This document shows positions 51,213 to 59,780 of a stretch of 64,000 nt of DNA, piece by piece. The notes under the pieces were generated by a model, which saw nothing but the letters and a program-made list of their open reading frames with translations, ran no database searches and was not told the DNA's origin. This DNA is from Hymenobacter psoromatis (GTDB lineage: Bacteria; Bacteroidota; Bacteroidia; Cytophagales; Hymenobacteraceae): assembly GCF_020012125.1 (NCBI RefSeq), contig NZ_JAIFAG010000001.1, positions 3,596,001 to 3,660,000 of the forward strand, given 5' to 3'. Within the stretch, counting starts at the first letter, position 1. Every line of letters begins with the position of its first letter. Position numbers and translations under genes: made by a program.

Positions 51213-51977
51213 CTACCCTCCAAATACCGCCTCGGCCAGCGCCAGCATGGCCCGGCGCGTGGGCTCGGGCTGCTCTAGGTACGCTTGGTGGCCGCTGCCT
51301 TCCAGGAAGAGGGCCGCGCCGAGGGGGGGTAGGGCGGCCTGGGCCACGGAGTCGGCCAGGGGCACGGCCACGTCGTGCTTGCCGGCCACCAGCAGCACCG
51401 GGAAGGGCGCGGCGCGCAGCACGGCGGTGCGGTCGGGGCGGGCGGCCATGCCGCGCAGCGCGCCCGCAATGGTGGCTTCGGGCGTAGCCTTGCCGATGTC
51501 TTCGAGCAGGGCCAGGGCTTCGGGTAGGCGGTCGCGGTTGGCGGGGGCAAAGAGCGGGCGCACGAAGCTGCCCATGAACTTATCGAGGCCGTGGCGCGCC
51601 ACGAAGCCGATGTTCTTTTCGCGGTTCTGGCGCTTCTCGTCGGTGTCGGGGTAGGCCGTGGAGTTGAGCAGGGCCAGGCCGGCCAGGCGGTCGGGGTAAC
51701 GCTCGGCCAGGGCCAGGGCCACGTAGCCGCCCATGCTGTGGCCCACCACCAGCACCGGGCCGGCAGCGCCTTTTTGGTCGAGGTAGCCGGCCACGTAGCG
51801 CGCTTGGGCCTCCATGCTGAAGTCGGGCACCGGGGCGCGGTTGGTGCCGTGGCCCAGCAGATTAGGCGTGAGTAGGCGGTAGCCGGCCGGGAAGGGCCGG
51901 GTGAAATCGGTCCAGACTTCGCGGCTTTCGGCGAAGCCATGCAGAAAAAGCAGGGTGGGCGGGGCGGTGGCAGACAT
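51213..51977 (-). CDS. Alpha/beta hydrolase
   Basis: The 254-residue product has LLFLHGFAESREVWTDF, the oxyanion loop, VVGHSMGGYVALALAERYPDRLAGLALLNS with nucleophile Ser in GHSMGG, LLVAGKHDVAVPL with the acid, and LEGSGHQAYLEQPE with His. It matches the esterase/haloperoxidase-like group. ATG at 51975-51977 is chosen. Substrate is not predicted. It is divergent from the PQQ-type dehydrogenase. Confidence 0.87.
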   Translation of the reverse strand: MSATAPPTLLFLHGFAESREVWTDFTRPFPAGYRLLTPNLLGHGTNRAPVPDFSMEAQARYVAGYLDQKGAAGPVLVVGHSMGGYVALALAERYPDRLAGLALLNSTAYPDTDEKRQNREKNIGFVARHGLDKFMGSFVRPLFAPANRDRLPEALALLEDIGKATPEATIAGALRGMAARPDRTAVLRAAPFPVLLVAGKHDVAVPLADSVAQAALPPLGAALFLEGSGHQAYLEQPEPTRRAMLALAEAVFGG

Positions 51978-52121
51978 AGCGGCAGCGGGAGGAAACAAGC
52001 GCACAAAAGTAGCTTTTTACCCCCAGCGCGGCGGCAGCCTGCAACCTTCGTTCGCTATTCACAGTTGGGGCCTTATCTTGCTTTCAACTTATTTCGCCTC
52101 GTCATCTTTCTATTTTCCTGT

Positions 52122-53408
52122 ATGTTCGCTTTTTCTCCCCGCCTCCTGCTGGCCGTGCCCGCCCTCGCGGGTAGCCTGGCGCTGGTTGCCAGCCACCCCA
52201 CCAGCGTGCGCGTGGCCCCCGACCCCAACAATGCCGGCCTGACGCTGCCCACTGGCTTCGGCGCGCTGGTAGTGGCCGAAACCGGCGGCAAAGCCCGCCA
52301 CCTCACCGTGACCCCGGAGGGCACCATTTACGTGAAGCTGGGCAAGGTGAAGGATGGCAAAGGCATCCTGGAGCTGCACAGCCAGCCCGCGGGCAAAGCC
52401 ACCGTGACGGGCGGCTTCGGCGACTACGGTGGCACGGGTATGTACCTGAAAAACGGCTACCTCTACGCCTCCTCCGACCACGCCGTGTACCGCTATAAGC
52501 TTGACGCGAAGAACGAGGTAACCAACCCCACCGCGCCCGAGCTGCTGGTGCGCGGCCTGAAGGTGGGTACCCAGCACGAAACCAAGTCCATTGTGGTGGA
52601 CAACGCCGATAACCTGTACGTGAACGTAGGGGCCTACGCCAACGCCTGCCAGGAGCAGGACCGCACGCGCGGCTCCAAGGGCATCCCGAATTGCCCCATT
52701 CTGGATTCGGCGGGCGGCATCTGGCAGTTTAAGGCCGATAAGCTCAACCAGCGCTACCCCGACGGCACGCGCTACGCCACCGGCCTGCGCAACGTGGTGG
52801 GCCTCGACTGGAACCAGCAGGACAACCAGCTCTTCGTGATGCAGCACGGCCGCGACCAGCTCTACGACAACTGGCCCGCCCTCTACGATGCCAAGGAGTC
52901 GGCGGCGCTGCCCGCCGAGTGCATGTTTGCCCTCACCAAGGGTGCCAACGCCGGCTGGCCCTACACCTACTACGACCAGCAGCGCAAGGAAATTATGCAA
53001 GGCCCCGAGTACGGCGGCGATGGCAAAACGGCCGCCACCGGCGACTACCTCAAGCCCTCGGCCGCCTACCCCGGCCACATGGCCCCCAACGCCCTGCTCT
53101 TCTACACCGGCACCATGTTTCCGGCCAAGTACCGCAACGGCGCGTTCATCGCCTTCCACGGCTCCTGGAACCGCGCCCCCGAGCCGCAAAAGGGCTATTT
53201 CGTCGTCTTCCAGCCCTTTAAGGATGGCAAGCCCGCTGGTGACTGGGAGGTTTTTGCCGACAATTTCGCCGGCTCGCCCGAGAAGGCGGCCAGCGGCCGC
53301 GCAGACCACCGCCCCTGCGGCCTCGCCCAGGGCCCCGATGGCTCGCTCTACGTGAGCGACGACCAGAAGGGCACCATCTACCGCATCGTGTACAACGCTA
53401 AGAAATAA
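52122..53408 (+). CDS. PQQ-type sugar dehydrogenase
   Basis: The 428-residue product has a signal peptide (LLLAVPALAGSLALVAS) and a six-bladed beta-propeller. Segments include RHLTVTPEGTIYVKLG, GMYLKNGYLYASSDHAVYRYKLD, GTRYATGLRNVVGLDW, AFIAFHGSWNRAPEPQKGYFVVF and ADHRPCGLAQGPDGSLYVSDD. These match the sorbosone/glucose dehydrogenase family that uses PQQ. The next gene, a cytochrome c, overlaps by one base and is the probable electron acceptor. ATG at 52122 is chosen. Confidence 0.88.
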   Translation: MFAFSPRLLLAVPALAGSLALVASHPTSVRVAPDPNNAGLTLPTGFGALVVAETGGKARHLTVTPEGTIYVKLGKVKDGKGILELHSQPAGKATVTGGFGDYGGTGMYLKNGYLYASSDHAVYRYKLDAKNEVTNPTAPELLVRGLKVGTQHETKSIVVDNADNLYVNVGAYANACQEQDRTRGSKGIPNCPILDSAGGIWQFKADKLNQRYPDGTRYATGLRNVVGLDWNQQDNQLFVMQHGRDQLYDNWPALYDAKESAALPAECMFALTKGANAGWPYTYYDQQRKEIMQGPEYGGDGKTAATGDYLKPSAAYPGHMAPNALLFYTGTMFPAKYRNGAFIAFHGSWNRAPEPQKGYFVVFQPFKDGKPAGDWEVFADNFAGSPEKAASGRADHRPCGLAQGPDGSLYVSDDQKGTIYRIVYNAKK

Positions 53409-53872
53409 TGACGAGTAAGCGAGCTCTCCTGACCCTGGCGCTGGTTGGCAGCGCGCTGACGCTGCACGCGCAGCACCGCCCTACCCCCGCCGCCAGGGCC
53501 AAACCCACTACCGCCAAAGCCGACCCGGCAATGGCGGCTTCCCTCACCCGCGGCGCAGTGGTGTATAAGAACGTGTGCATCACCTGCCACATGGCCGATG
53601 GCGGCGGCGTGCCCAACATGAACCCGCCGCTCATCAAAACGGAGTACGTGCTCGGCGACAAAACCCGCCTATCCCACATCGTGCTGGCCGGCCTCGCCGA
53701 GCCCATTGAAATTGACGGCAACGACTATAAGCAGCATATGCCTGCCCAAGCCTACCTCACCGACCAGCAGGTGGCTGACGTGCTCACCTACGTGCGCAAT
53801 CAGTTTGGCAACAAGGCCAGCGCCGTGCAGGTGGCCGAGGTAAAGGCCGTGCGCGCTACCCTCCCGAAATAA
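53408..53872 (+). CDS. Cytochrome c, class I, electron acceptor
   Basis: The 154-residue product has a signal peptide (LLTLALVGSALTLHAQ), a Pro/Lys linker, and one heme-c domain: GAVVYKNVCITCHMADGGGVPNMNPPL with CxxCH, YKQHMPAQAYLTDQQVADVLTYVRNQFG with the axial Met. Start ATG shares its first base with the dehydrogenase TAA (TAATGA). The coupling suggests the two form one dehydrogenase-cytochrome chain. Confidence 0.93.
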   Translation: MTSKRALLTLALVGSALTLHAQHRPTPAARAKPTTAKADPAMAASLTRGAVVYKNVCITCHMADGGGVPNMNPPLIKTEYVLGDKTRLSHIVLAGLAEPIEIDGNDYKQHMPAQAYLTDQQVADVLTYVRNQFGNKASAVQVAEVKAVRATLPK

Positions 53873-53924
53873 CTGTTACGCAGGCAGTATGCGCGGCGGC
53901 TCCGGCAACGGGGCCGCCGCGTTG

Positions 53925-53932
53925 TATTTTTG
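53925..53932 (+). promoter_or_regulatory. Promoter -7 element before the interrupted ATPase
   Basis: Exact TATTTTTG lies 24 bases before the ATG at 53957, after the end of the cytochrome gene. Confidence 0.55.
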
Positions 53933-53956
53933 GCCCTACCCCCCTCTTTTACCGCG

Positions 53957-55189
53957 ATGAACGAGCAACTGATTGTCAAGAATTTCGGACCCATCAAAGA
54001 CGCCACAGTGGACTTTAAGCGCGTCACGGTTTTCATTGGGCCGACGGGCGGGGGGAAAAGCACGCTGGCGAAGCTAGCGGCGATATTTCGGGACCCTTTT
54101 TATAATATTAATATCAATAACGAACCACACAAGCTGAATCCTCTATCTGATTTTTCTATTACTAATTTCTATCAGCCTACCTCAGAAGCTACTTTTAATA
54201 GCGGAGAAGATGGTATAAGATTAATTGATTTTGAAAAAAATAGCGTGGCTGTAATTGCTAGCGTTTCCATAAATGAGCTAAATAGAGAAATAATTACCAA
54301 ATCTAACGATAACATAGCCAAAGTAGTAGAATTATTTGGGAAGCATAAAGCAGCAAAAGATGATATAGATAAGGATTTAATAATTAATGAAATAATACAA
54401 ATTATTCAAAATAATAAATCACAGCATGATTTTTTTGAACAGCTAGTTCCTAAACAACTTTACACATCGCATTCTCATTTTTTCCCAGCTAGTAGGAGCA
54501 TACTACCAGCTGTAGAGTATTTATGGGCTGGATTTCTCTGAGATGATATTGGCCTGCCTAAGGACGTTCTTTATTTTGCTAATGACTTTTCGCTTTCTCG
54601 CCGAGATATTTCTGAACTAGATATCCCTTTTCTTAACGCCAAATATCTCCACCGCAACGGTCAGGATTTCATTAAAATCCCTGACATGGAAACACTTTTC
54701 CGCCTTTACGAAACGGCCAGCGGTATCCAATCAGTAACTCCAATGCTGGTGCTGCTAGAGCATATGAGCCGCAATACCGAGCAGGCGCAAAGCTTTATCA
54801 TTGAAGAGCCAGAACTAAACCTCTACCCCACCGCCCAGCAAGGGCTGCTGAATTGGCTGGTAGAGAAATGCACGAAGGGCGAGAACGACCTGACGATTAC
54901 TACGCACAGCCCTTATATCCTTTCGCACCTCAACTTATTGCTTTACGCCTATCAGGTGGCCGAAAAGCATCCCGACCGCAAGGAAGCTGTTGCAGCCATT
55001 GTGCCCGAGGCTAGCTGGATTAACCCCAAGGAATTTGCCTGCTACCACGTAGGAGATGGAGGCGTAAAGTCATTAGTAGATGAGGAGTTAGGACTTATCG
55101 ATAATAACGAACTGGATAATATTTCGGGCGACAAGGCCGACGCCTTTGACCAGCTTATTAATATCAATCGCGGCTTTACTCATGCTTAA
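53957..55189 (+). pseudogene. AAA ATPase of a two-gene module, with one in-frame TGA
   Basis: The reading is one frame of 411 codons interrupted only by TGA at 54539-54541 (codon 195). The product starts LIVKNFGPIKDATVDFKRVTVFIGPTGGGKSTLAKL with Walker A near 28-36. FFPASRSILPAV follows near 176, the family's P-A-E-R-S-like motif. After the TGA come DDIGLPKDVLYF, a signature-like ASGIQSVTPML, Walker B FIIEEPELNLYP near 280, and the H-loop TTHSPYILSHL. Such ATPases are known from Bacteroidota and resemble the AAA_15/AAA_21 sensors of defence systems. Codons 43-180 are strikingly AT-rich. It overlaps the next gene by eight bases. It may be a pseudogene, a sequencing error, or recoded. Confidence 0.75.
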
Positions 55190-55748
55190 AGAGTTTCGAG
55201 CTGCTTTTCGCGAGGAATTGAAAGTAGGTATATGTATTACCGCTCACATTGAAAGCGAGTTTTTTGTACACGACCTAGCTTCACCCAGCAAAGAACCTTG
55301 CCATCCTTATACGGGCGAAATGCAGTCAGTTTTTGATTTACGTGTAGTGAATCTTCAGCAACGTGAGGTGCAATTGCTGCGCGTGGATAAGTGCTTTTAT
55401 CCGCACGGCGGCGCTGATACGCGTTGCGACTGTGCTTTACTAACCGAGCAGCTATTCCTGGTCGAATTCAAAAAACCTGAGTTGGAGCACGCAAATGACG
55501 GTAAGCAGCGTCATGCTAGCGCTAGCGATTGTTTACCTCAGCTAGCCGCCTCTCTAAAAGACTTTTATGACCGAGGTGTTATTCCACGTGGTGCGTTAAT
55601 AGTGGCGCACGCCTGCGTTGGCTACACGCATCCTACCCCTTATAACGGAGCAGATTATCGAAAACTAAAAGCGTCTTTTGATGCCCGAACTGCCGATATT
55701 CCGGTTAGAATCAAGTTAGTAGTAGATAATAAACTGGTTATTTCTTAA
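55182..55748 (+). CDS. Putative PD-(D/E)XK nuclease partner of the ATPase
   Basis: The 188-residue product has no close family I can name. Its core reads ADTRCDCALLTEQLFLVEFKKPE with Asp near 83, Glu near 95 and Lys near 97, then CLPQLAASLKDFY with Gln near 120. The spacing D-x11-E-x-K and a later Q in a helix is the pattern of PD-(D/E)XK nucleases of the RecB/Cas4 type. N- and C-terminal parts are compact with no membrane segment. Its ATG lies inside the last codons of the ATPase gene (ATGCTTAA), so translation is probably coupled. Nuclease role is inference. Confidence 0.55.
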   Translation: MLKEFRAAFREELKVGICITAHIESEFFVHDLASPSKEPCHPYTGEMQSVFDLRVVNLQQREVQLLRVDKCFYPHGGADTRCDCALLTEQLFLVEFKKPELEHANDGKQRHASASDCLPQLAASLKDFYDRGVIPRGALIVAHACVGYTHPTPYNGADYRKLKASFDARTADIPVRIKLVVDNKLVIS

Positions 55749-55828
55749 TCTTTTCGTCTATTAAACCCATAACCTTTTGCCCCTCTCCGGCTTATAACGG
55801 CTGTACCTACACCATTCCGTTATTTGCT

Positions 55829-56710
55829 ATGCCCTCCCCCGAATTTCGCCGCATTTTTCAGGTTATTGATGGCATCAAGAAAGCAGTGGGCGACGGTTTC
55901 GACGTGACCAGCCCCATGCCGGGGCCGCGCATCCGGCAGCTGAGTCCCTATCTGCTCATCGACCATATCGGGCCGATGCAGATTCAGCCCACCGATACGC
56001 CGCTGGGCTCGCCGCCCCACCCGCACCGGGGCTTCGAAACGGTGACCGTGGTGTACGACGGCTACCTGGCTCACCGCGACACGGCCGGCCACGATGGTAC
56101 TATTGGCCCCGGCGACGTGCAGTGGATGACCGCCGGCGCGGGCCTGCGCCACGCCGAGCTATACGACCGCGACTTTGCCCGGCGCGGCGGCACCCTGGAG
56201 TTGTTGCAGCTCTGGGTGAATATGCCCAAAGCCGATAAGCTCGTGGCCCCTAAGTACCAGGAGCTACTCGCCAGTGCCATTCCGAGCGTGCCGGTGCCGG
56301 GCGGCGGGGGCAACATTCGCGTGATTGCGGGCAGCTACGGCGGGGCCACGGGGCCGGCCAGCACGTTTTCGCCCCTCACGCTGCTCGATTTGAAGCTGGA
56401 TAAAGGCGCTGACTTTGTGCTTTCCTTACCCCCCGCCTACAACGTGGGCCTCTACGTGGTGCGCGGCGCGGTGCTGGTGAATGGCGACCGGCCGGCCAAG
56501 ACGCAGCAGCTGGTGGTGCTAGGCTGGAACTCGGCCGACGTGCAGCTTACCGCCTCCGAAAACAGCCTGGTGCTGGTGCTGGCTGGCGCGCCTATTGAGG
56601 AGCCGCTAGCGACTTACGGACCCTTCGTGATGAATACGAACGAGGAGCTGATGGCCGCCATCGCCGATTTTGAGGGGGGTAGGATGGGGACGTTCCCGGA
56701 AGACGAGTAG
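55829..56710 (+). CDS. Pirin family protein
   Basis: The 293-residue product has two cupin domains: PHPHRGFETVTVVYDGYLAHRDTAGHDGTIGPGDVQWMTAGAGLRHAE, with the pirin metal-binding His-x-His and Glu pattern, and the C-terminal one with YVVRGAVLVNGDRPAKTQQLVVLG. The APIEEPLATYGPFVMNTNEEL end is typical. Pirins bind iron, and some act as quercetin dioxygenases; the role here is unknown. Start ATG at 55829. It lies downstream of the ATPase-nuclease pair but looks native in composition. Confidence 0.93.
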   Translation: MPSPEFRRIFQVIDGIKKAVGDGFDVTSPMPGPRIRQLSPYLLIDHIGPMQIQPTDTPLGSPPHPHRGFETVTVVYDGYLAHRDTAGHDGTIGPGDVQWMTAGAGLRHAELYDRDFARRGGTLELLQLWVNMPKADKLVAPKYQELLASAIPSVPVPGGGGNIRVIAGSYGGATGPASTFSPLTLLDLKLDKGADFVLSLPPAYNVGLYVVRGAVLVNGDRPAKTQQLVVLGWNSADVQLTASENSLVLVLAGAPIEEPLATYGPFVMNTNEELMAAIADFEGGRMGTFPEDE

Positions 56711-56728
56711 GCTAGTTTAGGTAAAAAA

Positions 56729-56828
56729 AACGTCATGCTGAGCTTGCCGAAGCATCTCTACCGCAGTCATCGGGATTAGTAATCCTTTCAGCGTGGTAGA
56801 GATGCTTCGGCAAGCTCAGCATGACGTT
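56729..56828. repeat. Inverted repeat, family II, perfect
   Basis: Thirty-four-base arms (AACGTCATGCTGAGC...CATCTCTACC) are exact complements around about 32 bases. It lies between pirin and the Gfo/Idh gene and is flanked by A and T runs. Confidence 0.9.
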
Positions 56829-56931
56829 CTTTAATTTTTCATAGTAACACTGATTTCTACCCCCAGCTAGGCCCGGCGCAACCTGCTGGTCCTAATGGCG
56901 TTATGCCAACCTGACCTCCTTCCTTTTCCAC

Positions 56932-58101
56932 ATGGCTGACTGGCTGCTCCCTACCCCCTCTTCGCGGCGCGACTTCCTGCGCACGCTCTCGCTCGGCGCG
57001 GGCACTACGCTAGCGGGCGCTTCGGCCCTGGCAAGCCCCCTGGAGTGGCTAGCTCCCGCGCGCAAGCTGGGTGTGGCGCTGGTGGGCCTGGGCAACTACA
57101 GCGCCGGCCAGCTGGCCCCGGCCCTGCGGCAAACCAAGTTCTGCCAATTGACGGGGGTAGTAACCGGCTCGCCGGCCAAGGCCGCGCAGTGGCAGCAGCA
57201 GTATAGCATTGCGGCCAAGAACTGCTACGATTACCAGACCTTCGACCGACTAATTGACAACCCGGCCATCGACATCGTGTACGTGGTGCTGCCCAATGCC
57301 TTGCACGCCGAATACGTGGTGCGGGCGGCGCAGGCGGGCAAGCACGTCATTTGCGAAAAGCCAATGGCGACTTCGGTGGCCGATGCCCGGCACATGCTGG
57401 CGGCGATGGAGAAGGCCGGCAAGAAATTTAGCGTGGGCTACCGGCTGCACTTTGAGCCGCACAACCAAGAGATGATGCGCCTCGGCCAGGGCCTGGCCTA
57501 TGGCAAAATCAACCACCTGGCGGCTGACAACGGCTTCAAATTCGGTAGCGGTGGCACGCCCTGGCGCGTGAATAAAAAGCTCAGCGGCGGCGGCCCGCTC
57601 ATGGATATGGGCGTTTACTGCCTGCAAGGCTGTATTTATACCAAGGGCCAGGTGCCGATATCCATTACGGCCAAGTTCATTCCTAACCCCGACCCGGTGC
57701 TATTCAAGGAAGTGGAAGCCGGCGTAAACTGGCAGCTGCACTTTGCCGATGGCACGGTGGCCGACTGCCGCACCAGCTACGCCGAAAATATGCAGGGTAG
57801 GCTACGCGCCGACGCGGCCACCGGCTGGTTTGAGCTAGCGCCCGCCTTTGGCTACGGCGGGCTGGCCGGCCAAACCAGCGACAACAGCGGCAAGCTCAAC
57901 CTGCCCAATATCAACCAGCAAGCTGCCCAAATGGACGACTTTGCCCAGTGCATACTGCAAAACAAGCCTACCCGCGTGCCCGGCGAAATGGGCCTGCGCG
58001 ACGTGCAACTGCTCGAAGCCATCTACCGCGCCGCCGAAACCGGCCAGTCGGTTTCGACCAAAGACGTGGTGCAGCTCATCGACCGCACCAGCGCTGAGTA
58101 G
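56932..58101 (+). CDS. Gfo/Idh/MocA oxidoreductase, Tat-exported
   Basis: The 389-residue product has a Tat signal (SRRDFLRTLSLGAGTTLAGA), then the Rossmann domain LGVALVGLGNYSAGQLAPAL and VICEKPMATSVADARHML. The last carries the E-K-P catalytic Lys motif of glucose-fructose oxidoreductases. SGGGPLMDMGVYCLQGCIY and the C-terminal beta domain follow. NADP-bound periplasmic members act on sugars; the substrate is unknown here. Its TAG stop belongs to a family III inverted repeat. Confidence 0.92.
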   Translation: MADWLLPTPSSRRDFLRTLSLGAGTTLAGASALASPLEWLAPARKLGVALVGLGNYSAGQLAPALRQTKFCQLTGVVTGSPAKAAQWQQQYSIAAKNCYDYQTFDRLIDNPAIDIVYVVLPNALHAEYVVRAAQAGKHVICEKPMATSVADARHMLAAMEKAGKKFSVGYRLHFEPHNQEMMRLGQGLAYGKINHLAADNGFKFGSGGTPWRVNKKLSGGGPLMDMGVYCLQGCIYTKGQVPISITAKFIPNPDPVLFKEVEAGVNWQLHFADGTVADCRTSYAENMQGRLRADAATGWFELAPAFGYGGLAGQTSDNSGKLNLPNINQQAAQMDDFAQCILQNKPTRVPGEMGLRDVQLLEAIYRAAETGQSVSTKDVVQLIDRTSAE

Positions 58102-58173
58102 CGTGGACTCTGCAAGTCCGCGCGTAATATGATTGATGAACGACCCACGCGCGGACTCGCAGAGTCCACGCTA
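58099..58173. repeat. Inverted repeat, family III, at the Gfo/Idh stop
   Basis: TAGCGTGGACTCTGC plus inner AGTCCGCGCGT meet the complement ending CCACGCTA. The first three bases are the stop codon. It fills the convergent gap to the DUF4136 gene at 58178. Confidence 0.88.
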
Positions 58174-58177
58174 CCCC

Positions 58178-58738
58178 TTATTTCGCTGGCACTGGGAAGC
58201 GGGCAAATACGTCGGCTACTCCCTTATCAATTTGCTTGGAGGCGCGGGTAGGCGTACGCGACAAAATGGTAGAAGTCGTGCCCTGCCATACCATTTCCTT
58301 GCGCGCCGCATCGACCAGGTCGATGGTAGCAGTGCCTTCCTGGTACTCTCTCACCGGAATCTCACTGGCCTGCCAGCGGTAGTTGCGCTGGCCGATGTAG
58401 TAGGGGCCGTCGGTCTGGTAGTTGGCAGTGCGGGTCTGGGTGCGCTGCTGGGTTACGAGGCCAATATTTACCCACAGGTCGGGGTGCGTGGCCAGCCGAA
58501 AGCCGCGGGCCTCCATTTCGTGCGTTACGGCCCGCTTGAGGTCGAAGATATTGGAGCCCGAATTTGTAAACGCTGAGTCGTTGCGAGCCAGGGCGTCCAT
58601 GAAATTATAGGTCTTATACTGGCTTAGGTTCACGCCCGGTCGGCTATCGGTTTGCGTAACTTGCTCTGACGAACAGGCTGCCAGTCCGAGGGCCAAAGCC
58701 AGCAGCGGCAGGTTGAAAGCGTGGAAAAGGCGCGGCAT
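58178..58738 (-). CDS. DUF4136 lipoprotein
   Basis: The 186-residue product has a lipobox (LGLAACSSE) and the DUF4136 pattern: VNLSQYKTYNFMD, LKRAVTHEMEARGFRLATHPDLWVNIGL, REYQEGTATIDLVDAARKEMVWQGTTSTIL, and a final helix KQIDKGVADVFARFP. Family function is unknown; members are outer-membrane lipoproteins. ATG start. The minus-strand aldo/keto reductase gene upstream ends in its own terminator. Confidence 0.87.
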   Translation of the reverse strand: MPRLFHAFNLPLLALALGLAACSSEQVTQTDSRPGVNLSQYKTYNFMDALARNDSAFTNSGSNIFDLKRAVTHEMEARGFRLATHPDLWVNIGLVTQQRTQTRTANYQTDGPYYIGQRNYRWQASEIPVREYQEGTATIDLVDAARKEMVWQGTTSTILSRTPTRASKQIDKGVADVFARFPVPAK

Positions 58739-58770
58739 GGGCGGAAAAGGAGGGGGTAGGGAGAAAAAAG

Positions 58771-58798
58771 AAAGCCGACCAGCGGGCTGGTCAGCTTT
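58771..58798 (-). terminator. Terminator of the aldo/keto reductase gene
   Basis: AAAGCCGACCAGC and GCTGGTCAGCTTT pair with one mismatch around two bases; the minus strand continues into TTTCTTTTTTC. Confidence 0.85.
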
Positions 58799-58824
58799 AC
58801 TTAACGCGCTAAGTGTTACGCGCG

Positions 58825-59688
58825 TTACGCGGACTTGATTTTATCCAGCGCCGCCATATCTTCCTCCGATAGCTGAATGGCCGCCGTTTTCATGTTCTCT
58901 TCCAAATGCTTCACTTTCGAAGTACCCGGAATGAGCAGAATGTTGGGCGAATGGTGCAGCAGCCAGCTCAGGGCAATTTGCTGCTGGGTAGCGCCGTGGG
59001 TTGCGGCCACGCTATCGAGGGCCGCCAGAGCTTCCTTGTTGCCGCCCGAGAGGGGGTACCACGGAATGAAGGCCATATTCTGCTCGCGGGTATAGTCGAG
59101 CACCGGCTCCCACTTACGGTTATCCACCGAGTACATATTTTGCACCGATACTACTTTGAAAAACTCTTGGGCCTTTTTAATCTGGTCCACGTCTACTTCC
59201 GACAGGCCAATGTGCTTCACCAGACCGTCTTGCTGAGCTTTTTGCAGGAATTTAAAAGTGTCTTCCATCGGCACGTTGGGGTCGATGCGGTGCAGCTGGT
59301 AAAGGTCAATCTGCGCTACCTGGAGGCGCTTGAGGCTACCATGCAGCGCCGCTTCGAGGTGCTTGGGGCTGGCATCAACAGGCCACTGGTTGGGGCCGGT
59401 GCGCAGCAGGCCGCCCTTGGTGGCAATCACGAGACCCTTCTTATACGGGTGCAACGCCTCGGCAATCAGCTCTTCCGATACGTTGGGGCCGTAGCTGTCG
59501 GCGGTATCAATGAAATCGACACCCAGCTCCACGGCGCGCTTCAGCACCCGAATAGACTCAGCATGGTCCTGGGGCGGCCCCCAGATGCCCTCGCCGGTAA
59601 TGCGCATAGCGCCGTAGCCGAGGCGGTTAACAGTCAGGTCGCCGCCGATGGTGAACGTAGTAGGATAGGTGGCAGTGGTAGTAGCCAT
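58825..59688 (-). CDS. Aldo/keto reductase
   Basis: The 287-residue product has VNRLGYGAMRITGEGIWGPP, FIDTADSYGPNVSEELIAEAL with catalytic Asp and Tyr, LVIATKGGL with Lys, LDLYQLHRID-like IDLYQLHRIDPNVP with His, and the NADPH-binding ending IPGTSKVKHLEENM. It belongs to the group of stress and aldehyde-reducing AKRs resembling YakC/PLR1. The substrate is not defined. ATG start. Confidence 0.92.
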   Translation of the reverse strand: MATTTATYPTTFTIGGDLTVNRLGYGAMRITGEGIWGPPQDHAESIRVLKRAVELGVDFIDTADSYGPNVSEELIAEALHPYKKGLVIATKGGLLRTGPNQWPVDASPKHLEAALHGSLKRLQVAQIDLYQLHRIDPNVPMEDTFKFLQKAQQDGLVKHIGLSEVDVDQIKKAQEFFKVVSVQNMYSVDNRKWEPVLDYTREQNMAFIPWYPLSGGNKEALAALDSVAATHGATQQQIALSWLLHHSPNILLIPGTSKVKHLEENMKTAAIQLSEEDMAALDKIKSA

Positions 59689-59780
59689 AGTGGAAAAGGC
59701 AGTAAGCGTGAACGCCGCCGAGGGGGTAGGCCCTGCCGACAGCGTTCAGTTAATACGGTTTCGGGCGGGCTATTGTTTGA

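Noticed and set aside
52110-53309. Open frame of 399 codons on the minus strand
   Set aside because: Antisense of the PQQ-type dehydrogenase; Gly/Val-rich without domain signals.
54539-54541. Selenocysteine codon
   Set aside because: No SECIS-like stem is evident just after the TGA and the position is not a known redox site in this family.
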